The translations under genes and the position numbers were made by a program. Below the pieces are notes generated by a model. It was given only the letters and a program-made list of their open reading frames with translations, did no database searches and was not told the DNA's origin. This document shows positions 38,807-48,873 of a DNA stretch of 64,000 bases, piece by piece. Each line of letters starts with the position of its first letter. Position 1 is the stretch's first letter. Source of the stretch: Gillisia marina (GTDB lineage: Bacteria > Bacteroidota > Bacteroidia > Flavobacteriales > Flavobacteriaceae); assembly GCF_000258765.1 (NCBI RefSeq), contig NZ_AJLT01000024.1, positions 1 to 64,000 of the forward strand, in the 5' to 3' direction.

Positions 38807-40339
38807 TTATTCCCACTCTATCGTTGCCGGCGGCTTAGAACTTATATCGTACACTACTCTATTAACGCCTTTAACCCTATTTATTATGGTATTCGATATT
38901 TTTTGTAGGAATTCGTAAGGTAAATTCACCCAATCTGCCGTCATTCCATCGGTAGATTCTACTGCTCTTAAAGCTACTACTTTTTCATAAGTTCGCTCAT
39001 CACCCATTACTCCTACAGAATTTACAGGTAATAATATCGCTCCTGCTTGCCAAACCTTATCGTACAACATCCATTCTTTCAATCCATTTATAAAAATAGC
39101 ATCTACTTCTTGAAGAATTCTCACTTTTTCAGCAGTTACATCTCCTAGAATTCTAATTGCTAGTCCCGGCCCTGGAAAAGGATGTCTTCCTAACAATTCT
39201 TTTGCGATTCCTAATTCTGCTCCTACTCTTCTCACTTCATCCTTAAAAAGTGAACGCAATGGCTCTACAATTTTAAGCTTCATAAAATCCGGTAAGCCAC
39301 CAACATTATGATGCGATTTTATAGTTGCTGAAGGCCCTCCAGTAACAGAAACAGATTCTATTACATCTGGATAAATAGTTCCTTGAGCTAAAAATTTCAC
39401 ATCTTGAATCAGGTGGGCTTCATCATCAAAAACTTCGATAAAAGCATTCCCAATTTTCTTTCTCTTTCCTTCAGGATCACTAATTCCAGCTAAGGCATCC
39501 AAGAAACGTGCCGAAGCATCTACTCCTTTCACGTTTAATCCCATATGCTTATACTGATCTAAAACGCTATTGAATTCGTCTTTTCTTAGCAAGCCGTTGT
39601 TTACAAATATGCAATATAAGTTCTTCCCGATAGCCTTATGTAAAAGCACCGCAGCTACAGAAGAATCTACACCTCCACTTAAGCCAAGAACAACCTTATC
39701 GTCACCAATTTTTTCCTTTAATTCTGAAACAGCCATATCCACAAATGCTTCAGGAGTCCAACTTTGCTCCACTTCGGCAATCTTCACTAGAAAGTTTTCT
39801 AACAATTGTTTTCCATCTGAAGTATGATATACTTCCGGGTGAAATTGAATTGCAAATGTTTCTTCTCCTTCAATTCTGTAGGCAGCATTTAAAACATCTG
39901 AAGTACTTGCTAAACGCACAGCATTGGTTGGTAATTCCTTAATGGTATCACTATGGCTCATCCAAACCTGAGAATTCTCTGTGATATCGTCAAACAATAC
40001 TTCGGCATCTTTAATTACCGAAAGATTTGCTCTCCCATATTCTCTGGTTTCTGAAGGTTCAACTTTTCCACCGTGAAAGTGTGCTAAATATTGAGCTCCG
40101 TAGCAAACAGCTAATAATGGCATTTTTCCTCTAATTTCTGAAAGATCTGGATGCGGTGCATCTTCTGCTCTCACAGAAAAAGGACTTCCCGAAAGGATAG
40201 TAGCCTTAAAATTAGAAATGTCTTTTGGTGGATTGTTGTATGGGTGGATTTCGCAGTAGATGTTAAGCTCTCTAACTCGTCTTGCAATTAGTTGCGTATA
40301 CTGGGATCCAAAGTCTAAAATAAGTACGTTTTGTTGCAT
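38807..40339 (-). CDS. guaA: GMP synthase (glutamine-hydrolysing)
   Basis: Converts XMP to GMP. The N-terminal amidotransferase has L-A-V-C-Y-G-A-Q-Y (Cys about 81) and F-H-P-E-V-Y; the ATP-pyrophosphatase P-loop is G-L-S-G-G-V-D-S-S; the end is P-P-A-T-I-E-W-E. I start it at the ATG at 40339 ([11 protein letters not shown]), giving 510 residues; the TTG two codons upstream is unlikely. It heads the guaA-LysM-osmC-DUF922 minus-strand run. Confidence 0.98.
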   Translation of the reverse strand: MQQNVLILDFGSQYTQLIARRVRELNIYCEIHPYNNPPKDISNFKATILSGSPFSVRAEDAPHPDLSEIRGKMPLLAVCYGAQYLAHFHGGKVEPSETREYGRANLSVIKDAEVLFDDITENSQVWMSHSDTIKELPTNAVRLASTSDVLNAAYRIEGEETFAIQFHPEVYHTSDGKQLLENFLVKIAEVEQSWTPEAFVDMAVSELKEKIGDDKVVLGLSGGVDSSVAAVLLHKAIGKNLYCIFVNNGLLRKDEFNSVLDQYKHMGLNVKGVDASARFLDALAGISDPEGKRKKIGNAFIEVFDDEAHLIQDVKFLAQGTIYPDVIESVSVTGGPSATIKSHHNVGGLPDFMKLKIVEPLRSLFKDEVRRVGAELGIAKELLGRHPFPGPGLAIRILGDVTAEKVRILQEVDAIFINGLKEWMLYDKVWQAGAILLPVNSVGVMGDERTYEKVVALRAVESTDGMTADWVNLPYEFLQKISNTIINRVKGVNRVVYDISSKPPATIEWE

Positions 40340-40421
40340 GCGCAAAAGTAAGAATTTGAACGAATAATGTCCTAGCAGAATTATTATTTTATACCTTTAA
40401 TTATATCCAATCCATACTTTT

Positions 40422-41147
40422 ATGAAATATCTGGTCGCCATTATCTTTTCTATTGCAATCGTTCTAGCTTCCTTCTTGTTGGGAAATGCATATATTAAAA
40501 GAGCGCAACCTGTTGGAGTAATTTCAGTAACCGGTTCTGGGAGCGAGAATTTTACTTCAGATTTAATTGTTTGGGAAGGCCAGTTTGTAAGAGTTTTTCC
40601 TTTATTGAAACAAGCGTATGAAGATCTTAATCGGGATAAAGAAACGGTAAGAAATTATTTAATTGAAAAAGGAATCCCTTCAGAAAACATAGTTTTTAAT
40701 TCTGTTCAAACCAACGAGCAACGAGATAATCAATATCAGAACGGGAATTATGTTGGAAGCACTTTTAAGGCCTATGAGCTGGTACAATCGGTTAAAATTG
40801 AATCTACTAACGTGGAATTAATAGAGTCGGTCTCCCGTGAGATCACAGAATTATTGAATAAAGGGGTACAATTTAACTCTACTCCTCCAAGATATTATTA
40901 TACCAAAATTGCCGATCTTAAGATAGAAATGATCTCTAAAGCTACTGAAGATGCAAGGGTTCGTGCCGAAAAAATTGCAGAGAACAGTGGTGGACATTTA
41001 GGAGAACTTAACAATGCCAGCATGGGCGTTTTTCAGATAACCGGTCAGAATAGCGGGGAAGACTATAGTTGGAGCGGTGCTTATAATACCCAAGACAAAA
41101 AGAAAACCGCTTCTATTACCATGCGTTTAGAATATAAAATAGATTAG
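40422..41147 (+). CDS. SIMPL-domain protein
   Basis: A 241-residue exported or membrane-anchored protein (segment about 4-22). The SIMPL (PF04402) domain covers most of the rest, with I-S-V-T-G-S-G-S-E-N-F, V-F-N-S-V-Q-T-N and a late A-R-V-R-A-E-K-I-A-E-N. SIMPL proteins form periplasmic oligomers of unclear role, with some links to oxidative stress. Confidence 0.88.
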   Translation: MKYLVAIIFSIAIVLASFLLGNAYIKRAQPVGVISVTGSGSENFTSDLIVWEGQFVRVFPLLKQAYEDLNRDKETVRNYLIEKGIPSENIVFNSVQTNEQRDNQYQNGNYVGSTFKAYELVQSVKIESTNVELIESVSREITELLNKGVQFNSTPPRYYYTKIADLKIEMISKATEDARVRAEKIAENSGGHLGELNNASMGVFQITGQNSGEDYSWSGAYNTQDKKKTASITMRLEYKID

Positions 41148-41213
41148 CTCTTATTTTATTTAAAGCCTTTTTATAAAAATTGTTGTACTAAAATTTAATT
41201 CTGATAAAAAGTT

Positions 41214-41580
41214 ATGAAGGATACCAGTCACCACGATGAACGAATTGCGAAAATGACTTTTGCATCGGTATATCCACATTATGTAACTAAAGTCGAAAAA
41301 AAAAGGAAGAAGCAAGGAAGAATTGCATCAAGTGATCGAATGGCTTACAGGCTTCGATGAAAAAAAATTAGAGGAACTCATTAATTCCAAAGTAACCTTT
41401 GAAGAATTCTTTACAGAAGCTCAATTAAATCCGAATGTCACTTTGATTAAGGGTGTGATTTGTGGCTATCGGGTGGAAGAAATAGAAAATGAGTTAACTC
41501 AAAAAGTGAGATATCTGGACAAGTTAGTGGATGAATTGGCGAAAGGGCGTAAAATGGAGAAGATTTTAAGGAAAGAATAA
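41214..41580 (+). pseudogene. DUF2200 protein, start frameshifted
   Basis: A DUF2200 protein of about 121 codons. From the ATG at 41214 it reads [22 protein letters not shown], then loses frame in a run of 9 A (41296-41304). With 8 A it joins [19 protein letters not shown], the family's core. The uninterrupted remainder is 41323-41580. The function is unknown. It lies between SIMPL and a PNPOx-like gene. Confidence 0.8.
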
Positions 41581-41608
41581 AATTTTTATTAAATAAATAA
41601 TTGGACTA

Positions 41609-42154
41609 ATGTTAAACGACTTGTTTCAGGAAGCATGGAAAACACTGAATGTTGCTGCATCCGGGAAGGAACATCCTTTCAACTTTTGTACGCTGGCAAC
41701 AATTGGAAAAAATGCGTCCGTTCGGCAACGCACTGTAATATTAAGAGGGCTTACTGAAGAAAAAAGCTTGTTGTTTTATACAGATCTTCGATCCACTAAG
41801 ATCAAGCAGATCAAAAACAATTCGAATGCAAATTGCCTCTTCTATGACCCCAAAACTCAACTGCAATTAATACTTAAAGGAAAGATTTTTGTCCATACAG
41901 ATGATGATATATGGGAAGAACACAAGGATAAAATAGATGGAAAAGCAATTAATAACTACAATACTTTATTACCTCCCGGCAAACCTATTAAAAATCCATT
42001 GAAGGTGGAGAGAACTCACCGCCTACATTTCGGACTCTTAGAGTTTATACCTATTAGAATGGAATATTTAAAGCTCAAGGAAGACTCTAACCATCTACGT
42101 GCAAGGTTTAGATTAGATGAAGGAATTTGGAAACAGACGTTTTTGGTACCTTAA
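41609..42154 (+). CDS. Pyridoxamine 5'-phosphate oxidase-family protein
   Basis: A 181-residue split-barrel flavin protein. It reads C-T-L-A-T-I-G-K-N-A-S-V-R-Q-R-T-V-I-L-R-G (FMN-phosphate strand) and Y-T-D-L-R-S-T-K-I-K-Q-I, like PNPOx, but is shorter and lacks the full C-terminal PdxH signature. It could be a stress-type flavin or heme-binding paralog rather than a true PdxH. Confidence 0.85.
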   Translation: MLNDLFQEAWKTLNVAASGKEHPFNFCTLATIGKNASVRQRTVILRGLTEEKSLLFYTDLRSTKIKQIKNNSNANCLFYDPKTQLQLILKGKIFVHTDDDIWEEHKDKIDGKAINNYNTLLPPGKPIKNPLKVERTHRLHFGLLEFIPIRMEYLKLKEDSNHLRARFRLDEGIWKQTFLVP

Positions 42155-42197
42155 ATATATTTTAGATCCCTCATTTCATTAGAAATTACAATTCTTT

Positions 42198-42223
42198 GTC
42201 ATTCTGAGCAAAGTGAAGAATCT
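42198..42223 (+). repeat. Dispersed intergenic repeat (direct copy)
   Basis: Begins GTCATTCTGAGCAAAGTGAA and continues to AATCT, a clear family copy, paired with an inverted copy 47 bases on. Confidence 0.7.
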
Positions 42224-42269
42224 GATTATTGCCAAATCAATCTTAAGCAGAAATTCCTTTTATGTGAAA

Positions 42270-42294
42270 ATTTCTAGACTCCGCTCGAAATGAC
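42270..42294 (-). repeat. Dispersed intergenic repeat (inverted copy)
   Basis: On the minus strand it reads GTCATTTCGAGCGGAGTCTA and on; with the copy at 42198 it forms an inverted pair upstream of the tRNA-His terminator. Confidence 0.7.
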
Positions 42295-42327
42295 ATTCTG
42301 AGCCTGTCGCAAAATTTTGAACAAAAA

Positions 42328-42353
42328 AAACTCCTTAGTTTCCTAAGGAGTTT
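42328..42353. terminator. Bidirectional terminator after tRNA-His
   Basis: An 11-bp stem (AAACTCCTTAG / CTAAGGAGTTT) with a 4-base loop, flanked by A- and T-type runs. It can end the minus-strand tRNA and stop reading from the plus side. Confidence 0.85.
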
Positions 42354-42360
42354 AAAAAAG

Positions 42361-42435
42361 GGTGGAAGACCGGGTTCGAACCGGCGACCCTCGGTACCAC
42401 AAACCGATGCTCTAACCAGCTGAGCTACAACCACC
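42361..42435 (-). tRNA. tRNA-His (anticodon GTG)
   Basis: A cloverleaf on the minus strand. The anticodon loop is TTGTGGT (GTG), the T-arm GTTCGAAC is standard, and the D-stem is GCTC/GAGC. The extra encoded G at position -1 pairs with C73, the identity mark of His tRNA. Pairs 5-68 and 6-67 of the acceptor stem are T-T mismatches as written. CCA is not encoded. Confidence 0.95.
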
Positions 42436-42494
42436 ATTTATTCGCGGATGCAAATGTATATTTTTTCTATTATTCCTCAAAGAAAAAAATGAAA

Positions 42495-43211
42495 TTAAAT
42501 TAGGTCAAAAATGGAATCTACTGCGGGATAGCGTTCCACAGTAAAACCTTCTGCATATTCGGTACCAATAAGGCGTCCCAAGTCTCTTGCACGATAGGTT
42601 ATGCTATCAAAAAAGTTGTCGCTAGAGATCGGTGTAGAGGGTTCACTGCTTTCTTTATCGAAAAATTGTGTTTTATAAGCCTTTACGGAGTTCATCTTAA
42701 CATCCATATATCCGGTAATATCCACCGCGATATCGGGAGTGATATTTTTCCATTGAATGTAATGGTATACGTGCTTTGGTCTCCATGGATCTTGAGCGTT
42801 GCCGTCTTCTTTCGTTTCAATTTTCCGAAGCCCGCTTAGAAAACAAGCATCGCTTACTAATTTAGAGCCTTTACCGTGATCTATATGCCTATCCTCTATC
42901 GCGTTGCAAAGCACAATTTCGGGTTTATACTTTCTAAGCATTCTAATAATTTCCAGTTGGTGTTCTTCATTATTAATAAAAAACCCATCCTTAAATTTTA
43001 AATTTTCTCTAACTTTTAATCCTAGGATTTTGGAGGCATCTGCGGCTTCTTGATCTCTAATTTCCGCAGTTCCACGAGTGCCTAACTCTCCACGAGTAAG
43101 GTCTATAACTCCAACTTTTTTCCCATTTGCAACTTCCTTAGCAATTGTTCCCGCACAACTTAGTTCAATATCATCGGGGTGTGCTCCAAAAGCTAATAAA
43201 TCTAATTTCAT
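42495..43211 (-). CDS. bshB1: Bacillithiol biosynthesis deacetylase BshB1
   Basis: Removes acetyl from GlcNAc-malate in bacillithiol synthesis. The zinc motif is A-H-P-D-D-I-E-L (residues 10-17) of PIG-L/LmbE deacetylases; D-L-T-R-G-E-L-G-T-R-G and E-D-R-H-I-D-H-G-K-G are typical of BshB1. At 238 residues it is full length. It sits downstream of a trans-sulfuration gene (26-base gap), fitting a thiol theme; a bacilliredoxin lies at 53357. Confidence 0.95.
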   Translation of the reverse strand: MKLDLLAFGAHPDDIELSCAGTIAKEVANGKKVGVIDLTRGELGTRGTAEIRDQEAADASKILGLKVRENLKFKDGFFINNEEHQLEIIRMLRKYKPEIVLCNAIEDRHIDHGKGSKLVSDACFLSGLRKIETKEDGNAQDPWRPKHVYHYIQWKNITPDIAVDITGYMDVKMNSVKAYKTQFFDKESSEPSTPISSDNFFDSITYRARDLGRLIGTEYAEGFTVERYPAVDSIFDLI

Positions 43212-43237
43212 ATTCTATTTACTCTAAATTATTTTCT

Positions 43238-44401
43238 TTAAACTTTCAGCTCTTTCAACGAGGCTAATGCTTGTTCTATATCTGCAATAAGGTCTTCCTT
43301 TTCTTCAATTCCTACTGAAAATCGCATCAATCCATCTTTAATTCCCTGTTTTTGTCTTTCTTCCGGACTTAATAAGGCATGAGAAGTCATTGTTGGAGAT
43401 AAAATGGTAGATTCAACTCCCGCAAGACTCATAGAAGATTTTATCATTTTCAATTTTTTCTGAAACATGGAAGCATCCAGACCTTCTTTCAATTCAAAAG
43501 ATAACATTCCTCCAAAGCCTTTCATCTGAGATTTTGCCAATTCATGATCTGGATGAGATTTTAGGCCCGGATAATATACTCGGGCTACATCTTCATGTTT
43601 TTCAAGATATTTAGCCATCTTCTTCGCATTCTTATTCTGAGCTTTCACTCGTAAACCCATTGTTTTAATACTTCTCTCCAAAAGCCAAACAGTAAAATCA
43701 CTTAAACTGCCTCCAAAATTCTTTGCAAGCTGAAAAATAGTATCTATATGCGTTTCCGAAGAAATCACCGTTCCAGCCAAGATGTCGCTATGACCTCCCA
43801 TATATTTTGTGGCCGAATGAATCACGATATCAATACCAAAATCTATAGGATTCTGATTCACAGGGGAGGCAAACGTATTATCTATCATACTCACCAATCC
43901 GTGTTTCTTAGCTATTTTTGCGATGGCATTGAGATCTGTAATGGTAAGCAAAGGATTCGAAGGAGTTTCAATATAAATCACCTTCGTATTCTCTTTGATT
44001 TCAGCCTCAAAACTTTCAGGTTTAAAATCTTTTGTGAACGAATAGGAAATTCCAAATTTTTCGAATTCTTCAACTACTAAATTACTGGTACCTCCGTAAA
44101 GGGTGTTTTGCAATACCACATGATCTCCATTATGTAAAAATGCCATTAAAGAAGTGCTTACTGCCGCCATCCCACTCCCAAAAATCAAGGCAGCTTCTCC
44201 ATTTTCTAAAGAAGCCATTTTCTTGGCCAACGCAACCTGATTAGGCGTGTTGAAATATCTAGGATAACGCTTTACTTCTACATCTTCAAAAGCATAGGAA
44301 GTAGACATATATAAGGGAGAAATAGCTCCTTTGAATTGAGTGTCTTTTAATTCTCCTGCATGGGTGCAACGAGTGTTAATTCCTTGAGGTTTATTCTTCA
44401 T
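43238..44401 (-). CDS. Trans-sulfuration PLP enzyme (cystathionine gamma-synthase or lyase-type)
   Basis: A 387-residue Cys/Met-metabolism PLP enzyme. The PLP lysine is in I-H-S-A-T-K-Y-M-G-G-H (about 199), with Y-I-E-T-P-S-N-P-L and the G-S-G-M-A-A-V-S loop. Cystathionine gamma-synthase, gamma-lyase and methionine gamma-lyase are not separable from this alone. It probably forms an operon with bshB1, which uses cysteine-derived material. Confidence 0.9.
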   Translation of the reverse strand: MKNKPQGINTRCTHAGELKDTQFKGAISPLYMSTSYAFEDVEVKRYPRYFNTPNQVALAKKMASLENGEAALIFGSGMAAVSTSLMAFLHNGDHVVLQNTLYGGTSNLVVEEFEKFGISYSFTKDFKPESFEAEIKENTKVIYIETPSNPLLTITDLNAIAKIAKKHGLVSMIDNTFASPVNQNPIDFGIDIVIHSATKYMGGHSDILAGTVISSETHIDTIFQLAKNFGGSLSDFTVWLLERSIKTMGLRVKAQNKNAKKMAKYLEKHEDVARVYYPGLKSHPDHELAKSQMKGFGGMLSFELKEGLDASMFQKKLKMIKSSMSLAGVESTILSPTMTSHALLSPEERQKQGIKDGLMRFSVGIEEKEDLIADIEQALASLKELKV

Positions 44402-44611
44402 AATAAATACTGTTAAGTATATGTAATTTTTGCTCTAATGTAAAAAGAATTTATCTAAACGCTTTTCATTTAAAATCTAAGAGCAAAAAAGCAAAATTTT
44501 CTTCTCCAGATATATTAACCTGTGTTAATATAATGAGTTAAACTTAGTTTAAAGTAGCCTTATTTCTAACTTCAAGATATCATAATACTTATCTTGTAAC
44601 ATCAAATTAAT

Positions 44612-45679
44612 ATGAAAAAGAAAATTATGAGCGAAGTTAAAGCATATGCAGCGTCATCTAAAACCGCAGAATTAGAACCCTTAAATATAGAAAGAAGAGA
44701 TATTACCAAAGAAGATGTTGAAATTGACATCTTATACTGTGGAGTTTGCCATAGTGATATACATACGGTTAAAAACGATTGGAAAAACTCTCAATATCCC
44801 GTTGTTCCTGGTCATGAAATTATAGGGCGTGTAACCAAAGTTGGTGACAACGTGAAAAATTTTAAAGAAGGAGATCTCGTGGGAGTTGGATGTATGGTAG
44901 ATTCCTGCCAAACGTGTGATTCTTGTAAAGAAGATTTAGAACAGTATTGTGAGAATGGTGCGACGTATACATATAATAGTGAAGACAAACATTTAGGAGG
45001 TTACACTTTTGGGGGTTATTCTGAAAAAGTTGTTGTCGATAAAAAATTCGTCTTAAGTGTTCCTGAAAATTTAGATATTAAAGCTGTAGCACCACTACTT
45101 TGTGCGGGAATTACCACTTTTTCTCCACTTAACCATTGGAATGTAAAAAAAGGTGATAAAGTGGGGGTTATAGGCCTTGGTGGTTTAGGGCATATGGGAA
45201 TTAAATTTGCCCACGCCATGGGAGCTCATGTAGTTATGATAACTACTTCTCCGGGAAAAAGTGGAGATGCCAAAAAATTAGGAGCAGACGAAGTTTTGAT
45301 CTCTAAAGATGAAGAAGAAATGAAGAAACACGCAAATTCTTTCGATTTTCTTTTGAATACCGTACCAGTTGGGCACGATGTTAATCCTTATATAGGGTTA
45401 TTAAAACGAGATGCAACTATGGTATTGGTTGGTGCAATTGAACCTTTAGACCCTATTCACGGAGGCGGACTAATTGCCAGCAGAAAAACTATTGCAGGTT
45501 CTCTTATTGGTGGAATCAAAGAAACTCAGGAAATGTTAGATTTTTGTGGGAAGCACGATATCGTTTCGGATGTGGAGATGATCGACATTCAAAATATTAA
45601 TGATGCTTACGAACGAGTTCAGAAATCTGATGTAAAATACAGATTTGTAATAGATATGAAATCGCTTAAGGAAAGTTAG
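44612..45679 (+). CDS. Zinc-dependent NAD(P) alcohol dehydrogenase
   Basis: A 355-residue medium-chain dehydrogenase. Catalytic zinc: G-V-C-H-S-D and G-H-E-I-I-G; structural zinc: C-Q-T-C-D-S-C-K plus E-Q-Y-C; nucleotide loop G-L-G-G-L-G-H-M-G. The pattern fits the YahK/cinnamyl-alcohol dehydrogenase branch that reduces aldehydes. The start may be the Met at codon 6 (M-S-E-V-K-A-Y-A). A terminator follows. Confidence 0.93.
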   Translation: MKKKIMSEVKAYAASSKTAELEPLNIERRDITKEDVEIDILYCGVCHSDIHTVKNDWKNSQYPVVPGHEIIGRVTKVGDNVKNFKEGDLVGVGCMVDSCQTCDSCKEDLEQYCENGATYTYNSEDKHLGGYTFGGYSEKVVVDKKFVLSVPENLDIKAVAPLLCAGITTFSPLNHWNVKKGDKVGVIGLGGLGHMGIKFAHAMGAHVVMITTSPGKSGDAKKLGADEVLISKDEEEMKKHANSFDFLLNTVPVGHDVNPYIGLLKRDATMVLVGAIEPLDPIHGGGLIASRKTIAGSLIGGIKETQEMLDFCGKHDIVSDVEMIDIQNINDAYERVQKSDVKYRFVIDMKSLKES

Positions 45680-46115
45680 AATTTATAAAAATTGTTTTTA
45701 AATGAGGTTGACTAATCGTCAACCTCATTTTTGTTTTTGCTAATAAAAATATTACCTCAATATTGTGGTTTATAGTTGATTCGTCAACCCATCCTGAAGC
45801 ATTGGGATAGTTCAGGGTCTCAATTTAGAATTTTGAATTTTAGTATTAAGATGTTCTTAAATATTACAAAAGATATCTGAACAGGATGATAATTTTATTA
45901 CATTTTTACACAGCCATATTTTATTAAAACTCTGAATAGGGAATTAAAGTTCTAGATTTCAGAAGAACAACATTCATGTTTTTTTGAAAGATTCAATTAA
46001 ATAGAAAACATCCCGGAAGACCAAAAAAATCATCGCTCAACACATCTTATAGCTGTGAGCTTTCAATTTCTGAAATGTAGCACGAAAAACCTACGGGCTT
46101 TTTTATCTTTACATC
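45680..46115. other. Gap with terminator, dispersed repeat and hutI leader
   Basis: No gene is seen in this 436-base gap. It holds the adh terminator (45700-45730), a repeat-family segment at 45782-45821 (GTCAACCCATCCTGAAGCAT and on) and AT-rich sequence. TATCTTTA near 46106-46113 is a weak promoter-like element before hutI. Confidence 0.5.
45700..45730 (+). terminator. Terminator of the alcohol dehydrogenase gene
   Basis: A perfect 13-bp stem (AAATGAGGTTGAC / GTCAACCTCATTT) with a 5-base loop, then a T-rich run. Confidence 0.9.
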
Positions 46116-47351
46116 ATGAAATTACTTTTTACAAATATCAAAGAACTGCTTCAGGTTAGAGAAACTTCTGTTTCAAAACTTTCCGGAAAGGAGATGAACA
46201 TACTTCCAACCATCAAGAATGCATGGTTATTATTGGAAGACGATAAGATTTTCGACTTCGGAAAAATGGAAAATCTCCCTGAAATTTCAGCAGATAAAAC
46301 CATCGATCTAACAGGAAAAATGATATTGCCTACTTGGTGCGACTCTCATACCCACATTGTATACGCCGGAAATAGAGAGCAAGAATTTAGTCAGCGAATT
46401 AGTGGGCTATCTTACGAGGAGATTGCGAAGAATGGTGGAGGAATTTTAAATTCGGCTAAAACATTGCAAAACACTTCTGAAGAAGATCTTTACAAACAAT
46501 CTGCAAAAAGATTGGAGGAGGTTATGCAGTTGGGAACTGGTGCTGTTGAAATAAAGTCTGGTTATGGTCTCACTAAAGATGCAGAGTTAAAGATGCTTCG
46601 AGTGATCAAAAAATTAAAGCAGAATTATAACCTACCCATAAAAGCTACATTTTTAGGAGCTCATGCCCTACCCTTGGATTATAAAAACAAGAAAGAGGAA
46701 TATATAAATTACGTGATCGATGAAATTCTTCCCGCCGTGGCAGAAGAAAATCTTGCCGAGTATATAGATATTTTTTGTGAACAAGGATACTTTACAGTAG
46801 AAGACACTAATAAACTTTTGAAAGCTGCTGCTAAATTTAACTTGCGACCAAAGATTCATGTCAATCAATTCAATGCAATTGGTGGTGTGCAGGCAGGTGT
46901 AGAGAACGATGCGCTTAGTGTAGATCATTTAGAAGAAATGAGAGCAGAAGATGTGGAATCTCTAAAAGGCTCGCACACTATGCCGGTAGCGCTACCAGGA
47001 TGTTCTCTTTTCTTGAGTATACCTTATACTCCCGCAAGAATGATCATAGACGCAGGGCTACCTTTAGCCCTTGCAACCGATTTTAATCCGGGGAGCGCTC
47101 CTAGTGGAAATATGAATCTGGTTGTATCCTTGGCTTGTGTGAAGATGAAAATGACTCCAGAAGAAGCCATAAATGCTGCAACCATAAATGGCGCCTATGC
47201 AATGGATTTATCTGAAAAAGTGGGAAGCATCACCAAAGGAAAGCTAGCAAACCTAATAATCACTAAACCCATCCCATCCTACACCTATTTACCCTATGCT
47301 TTTGGAAGTAATGCTATTGAAGCGGTTTATCTAAATGGAGAAAAAATATAG
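46116..47351 (+). CDS. hutI: Imidazolonepropionase
   Basis: Histidine degradation: opens the imidazolone ring to formiminoglutamate. Zinc motif D-S-H-T-H-I-V-Y (about 76-83) of amidohydrolases; later H-V-N-Q-F and D-H-L-E, and A-T-D-F-N-P-G-S (catalytic Asp). At 411 residues it is full length. hutG follows after 2 bases, so the genes are coupled. hutH and hutU are not in the window. Confidence 0.97.
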   Translation: MKLLFTNIKELLQVRETSVSKLSGKEMNILPTIKNAWLLLEDDKIFDFGKMENLPEISADKTIDLTGKMILPTWCDSHTHIVYAGNREQEFSQRISGLSYEEIAKNGGGILNSAKTLQNTSEEDLYKQSAKRLEEVMQLGTGAVEIKSGYGLTKDAELKMLRVIKKLKQNYNLPIKATFLGAHALPLDYKNKKEEYINYVIDEILPAVAEENLAEYIDIFCEQGYFTVEDTNKLLKAAAKFNLRPKIHVNQFNAIGGVQAGVENDALSVDHLEEMRAEDVESLKGSHTMPVALPGCSLFLSIPYTPARMIIDAGLPLALATDFNPGSAPSGNMNLVVSLACVKMKMTPEEAINAATINGAYAMDLSEKVGSITKGKLANLIITKPIPSYTYLPYAFGSNAIEAVYLNGEKI

Positions 47352-47353
47352 CT

Positions 47354-48349
47354 ATGGAAGGTTTTAAATTACACAGCCAAAAAAGCATTTCCAATATCCT
47401 TAAAACCCGAGAGGGCGAAACGAAATTTGGAGAAAAGATTTCGTTTATACAGGATTTTGAAGCCTTAGCTTCATCCAGTTCTAAATATGTATTATTTGGA
47501 ATACCGGAAGATATTGGTGTACGTGCCAATTTAGGAAGATCTGGTGCCTCCCGAGCATGGGAAACATGTTTAAATTCATTACTTAACATTCAAGCAAACC
47601 AATATACCAAGCCGGAAAATTTAATTCTTTTAGGGGAAGTAGATTGTACCGAAGCGCTTGAGAAAGCTTCAAACATAGATCCCAAAGACCCGAATTATAT
47701 TCAAAAACTCGGAGATTTAGTTTCAAAAATAGATGCTATAACCAGTGCTGTTGTACAAAAAATTGTTACAGCTGGTAAAATCCCTATCATTGTTGGCGGT
47801 GGACATAACAATGCTTACGGAAACATTAAAGGAACTTCGGAAGCTTTAAAAAAGCAGATTCATGTTTTAAATATAGACGCCCATACAGATCTTCGAAAAA
47901 CAGATATTAGGCATAGTGGAAACGGCTTTAGCTTTGCACGAAAAGATGGGTTTTTGGCAAAGTACCGTATTTTCGGATTGCATCAAAACCATACGCCTCA
48001 GTATATTTTTGAAGATATGCTTCATTCGGCCAATGATGGCTATCGTCTTTTTGAACATCTGCTTTTAATGCCTTCAGAAAAAATTGTACAGGCTTTTCGA
48101 GAAGAATTAGAATTTGTTTCACATGATAATTTCGGACTCGAACTGGATTGCGATGCCATTAAAGGTTTTCCTAGCAGCGCCCAAACCCCAAGTGGATTCG
48201 CAATAAACATGATTAGAAATTTTATAAGAATCGCTTCAGAAGAAGAGCATATTAAATATTTACATATTTGTGAAGCGACTTCTAATGACACTTCAGAAGC
48301 AAAGGTTGGAAAAGCCCTAAGTTATTTTATTACAGATTTTATACACTAA
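47354..48349 (+). CDS. hutG: Formimidoylglutamase-like arginase-family enzyme
   Basis: A 331-residue ureohydrolase-fold enzyme that would cleave formiminoglutamate to glutamate and formamide. Mn ligands: G-G-G-H-N-N-A-Y, N-I-D-A-H-T-D-L-R and E-L-D-C-D-A-I. The family assignment is clear; formimidoylglutamase is inferred from its position directly after hutI. Confidence 0.93.
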   Translation: MEGFKLHSQKSISNILKTREGETKFGEKISFIQDFEALASSSSKYVLFGIPEDIGVRANLGRSGASRAWETCLNSLLNIQANQYTKPENLILLGEVDCTEALEKASNIDPKDPNYIQKLGDLVSKIDAITSAVVQKIVTAGKIPIIVGGGHNNAYGNIKGTSEALKKQIHVLNIDAHTDLRKTDIRHSGNGFSFARKDGFLAKYRIFGLHQNHTPQYIFEDMLHSANDGYRLFEHLLLMPSEKIVQAFREELEFVSHDNFGLELDCDAIKGFPSSAQTPSGFAINMIRNFIRIASEEEHIKYLHICEATSNDTSEAKVGKALSYFITDFIH

Positions 48350-48353
48350 ACCT

Positions 48354-48812
48354 ATGGAAATAATTTCATACAGCCCCGCGTATGCTGAAGATTTCAAAAA
48401 ACTAAACCTCGCTTGGTTAGAAAAATTTTTCTGGGTAGAACCCCACGATGAAGATGTTTTAGGAAATCCTAATAAATACATCATAGAACCTGGAGGAATG
48501 ATCTTTTTTGTAAAGGAAAACGAAGCTATCATTGGAACTGTAGCCTTGATGAAAATGGAAGATGCTATTTTTGAGCTCACAAAGATGGCGGTTACCCCTG
48601 CTGCCCAAGGAAAGAAAGTAGGGCAACAATTAATGGAGCACACTATTAATTTTGCAAAACAGAAAAAATGGAAAAAATTGATAATTTATTCCAATAGAAA
48701 GCTTGAAAATGCTATTTATATTTATGAGAAATATGGTTTTGTAGAAATCCCTATTGAAGAAGACAATCCCTATTCCAGAGGAGATATTAAAATGGAGTTG
48801 AACCTTTCTTAA
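48354..48812 (+). CDS. GNAT-family N-acetyltransferase
   Basis: A 152-residue GNAT enzyme. The acetyl-CoA loop is V-T-P-A-A-Q-G-K-K-V-G-Q-Q-L-M, followed by A-I-Y-I-Y-E-K-Y-G-F. It starts 4 bases after hutG and shares its strand, so it is probably part of the hut transcript; the acceptor is unknown. A terminator follows. Confidence 0.9.
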   Translation: MEIISYSPAYAEDFKKLNLAWLEKFFWVEPHDEDVLGNPNKYIIEPGGMIFFVKENEAIIGTVALMKMEDAIFELTKMAVTPAAQGKKVGQQLMEHTINFAKQKKWKKLIIYSNRKLENAIYIYEKYGFVEIPIEEDNPYSRGDIKMELNLS

Positions 48813-48873
48813 ATCTTTATTAATAAGGGAAGATTCCGAAACAGCTTTCTTAACTTTATAGAAATATCAATAT

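Noticed and set aside
42243-42437. Minus-strand 64-codon open frame over tRNA-His
   Set aside because: It covers the tRNA and repeat DNA and has no homology; it is a chance frame over a structural RNA.
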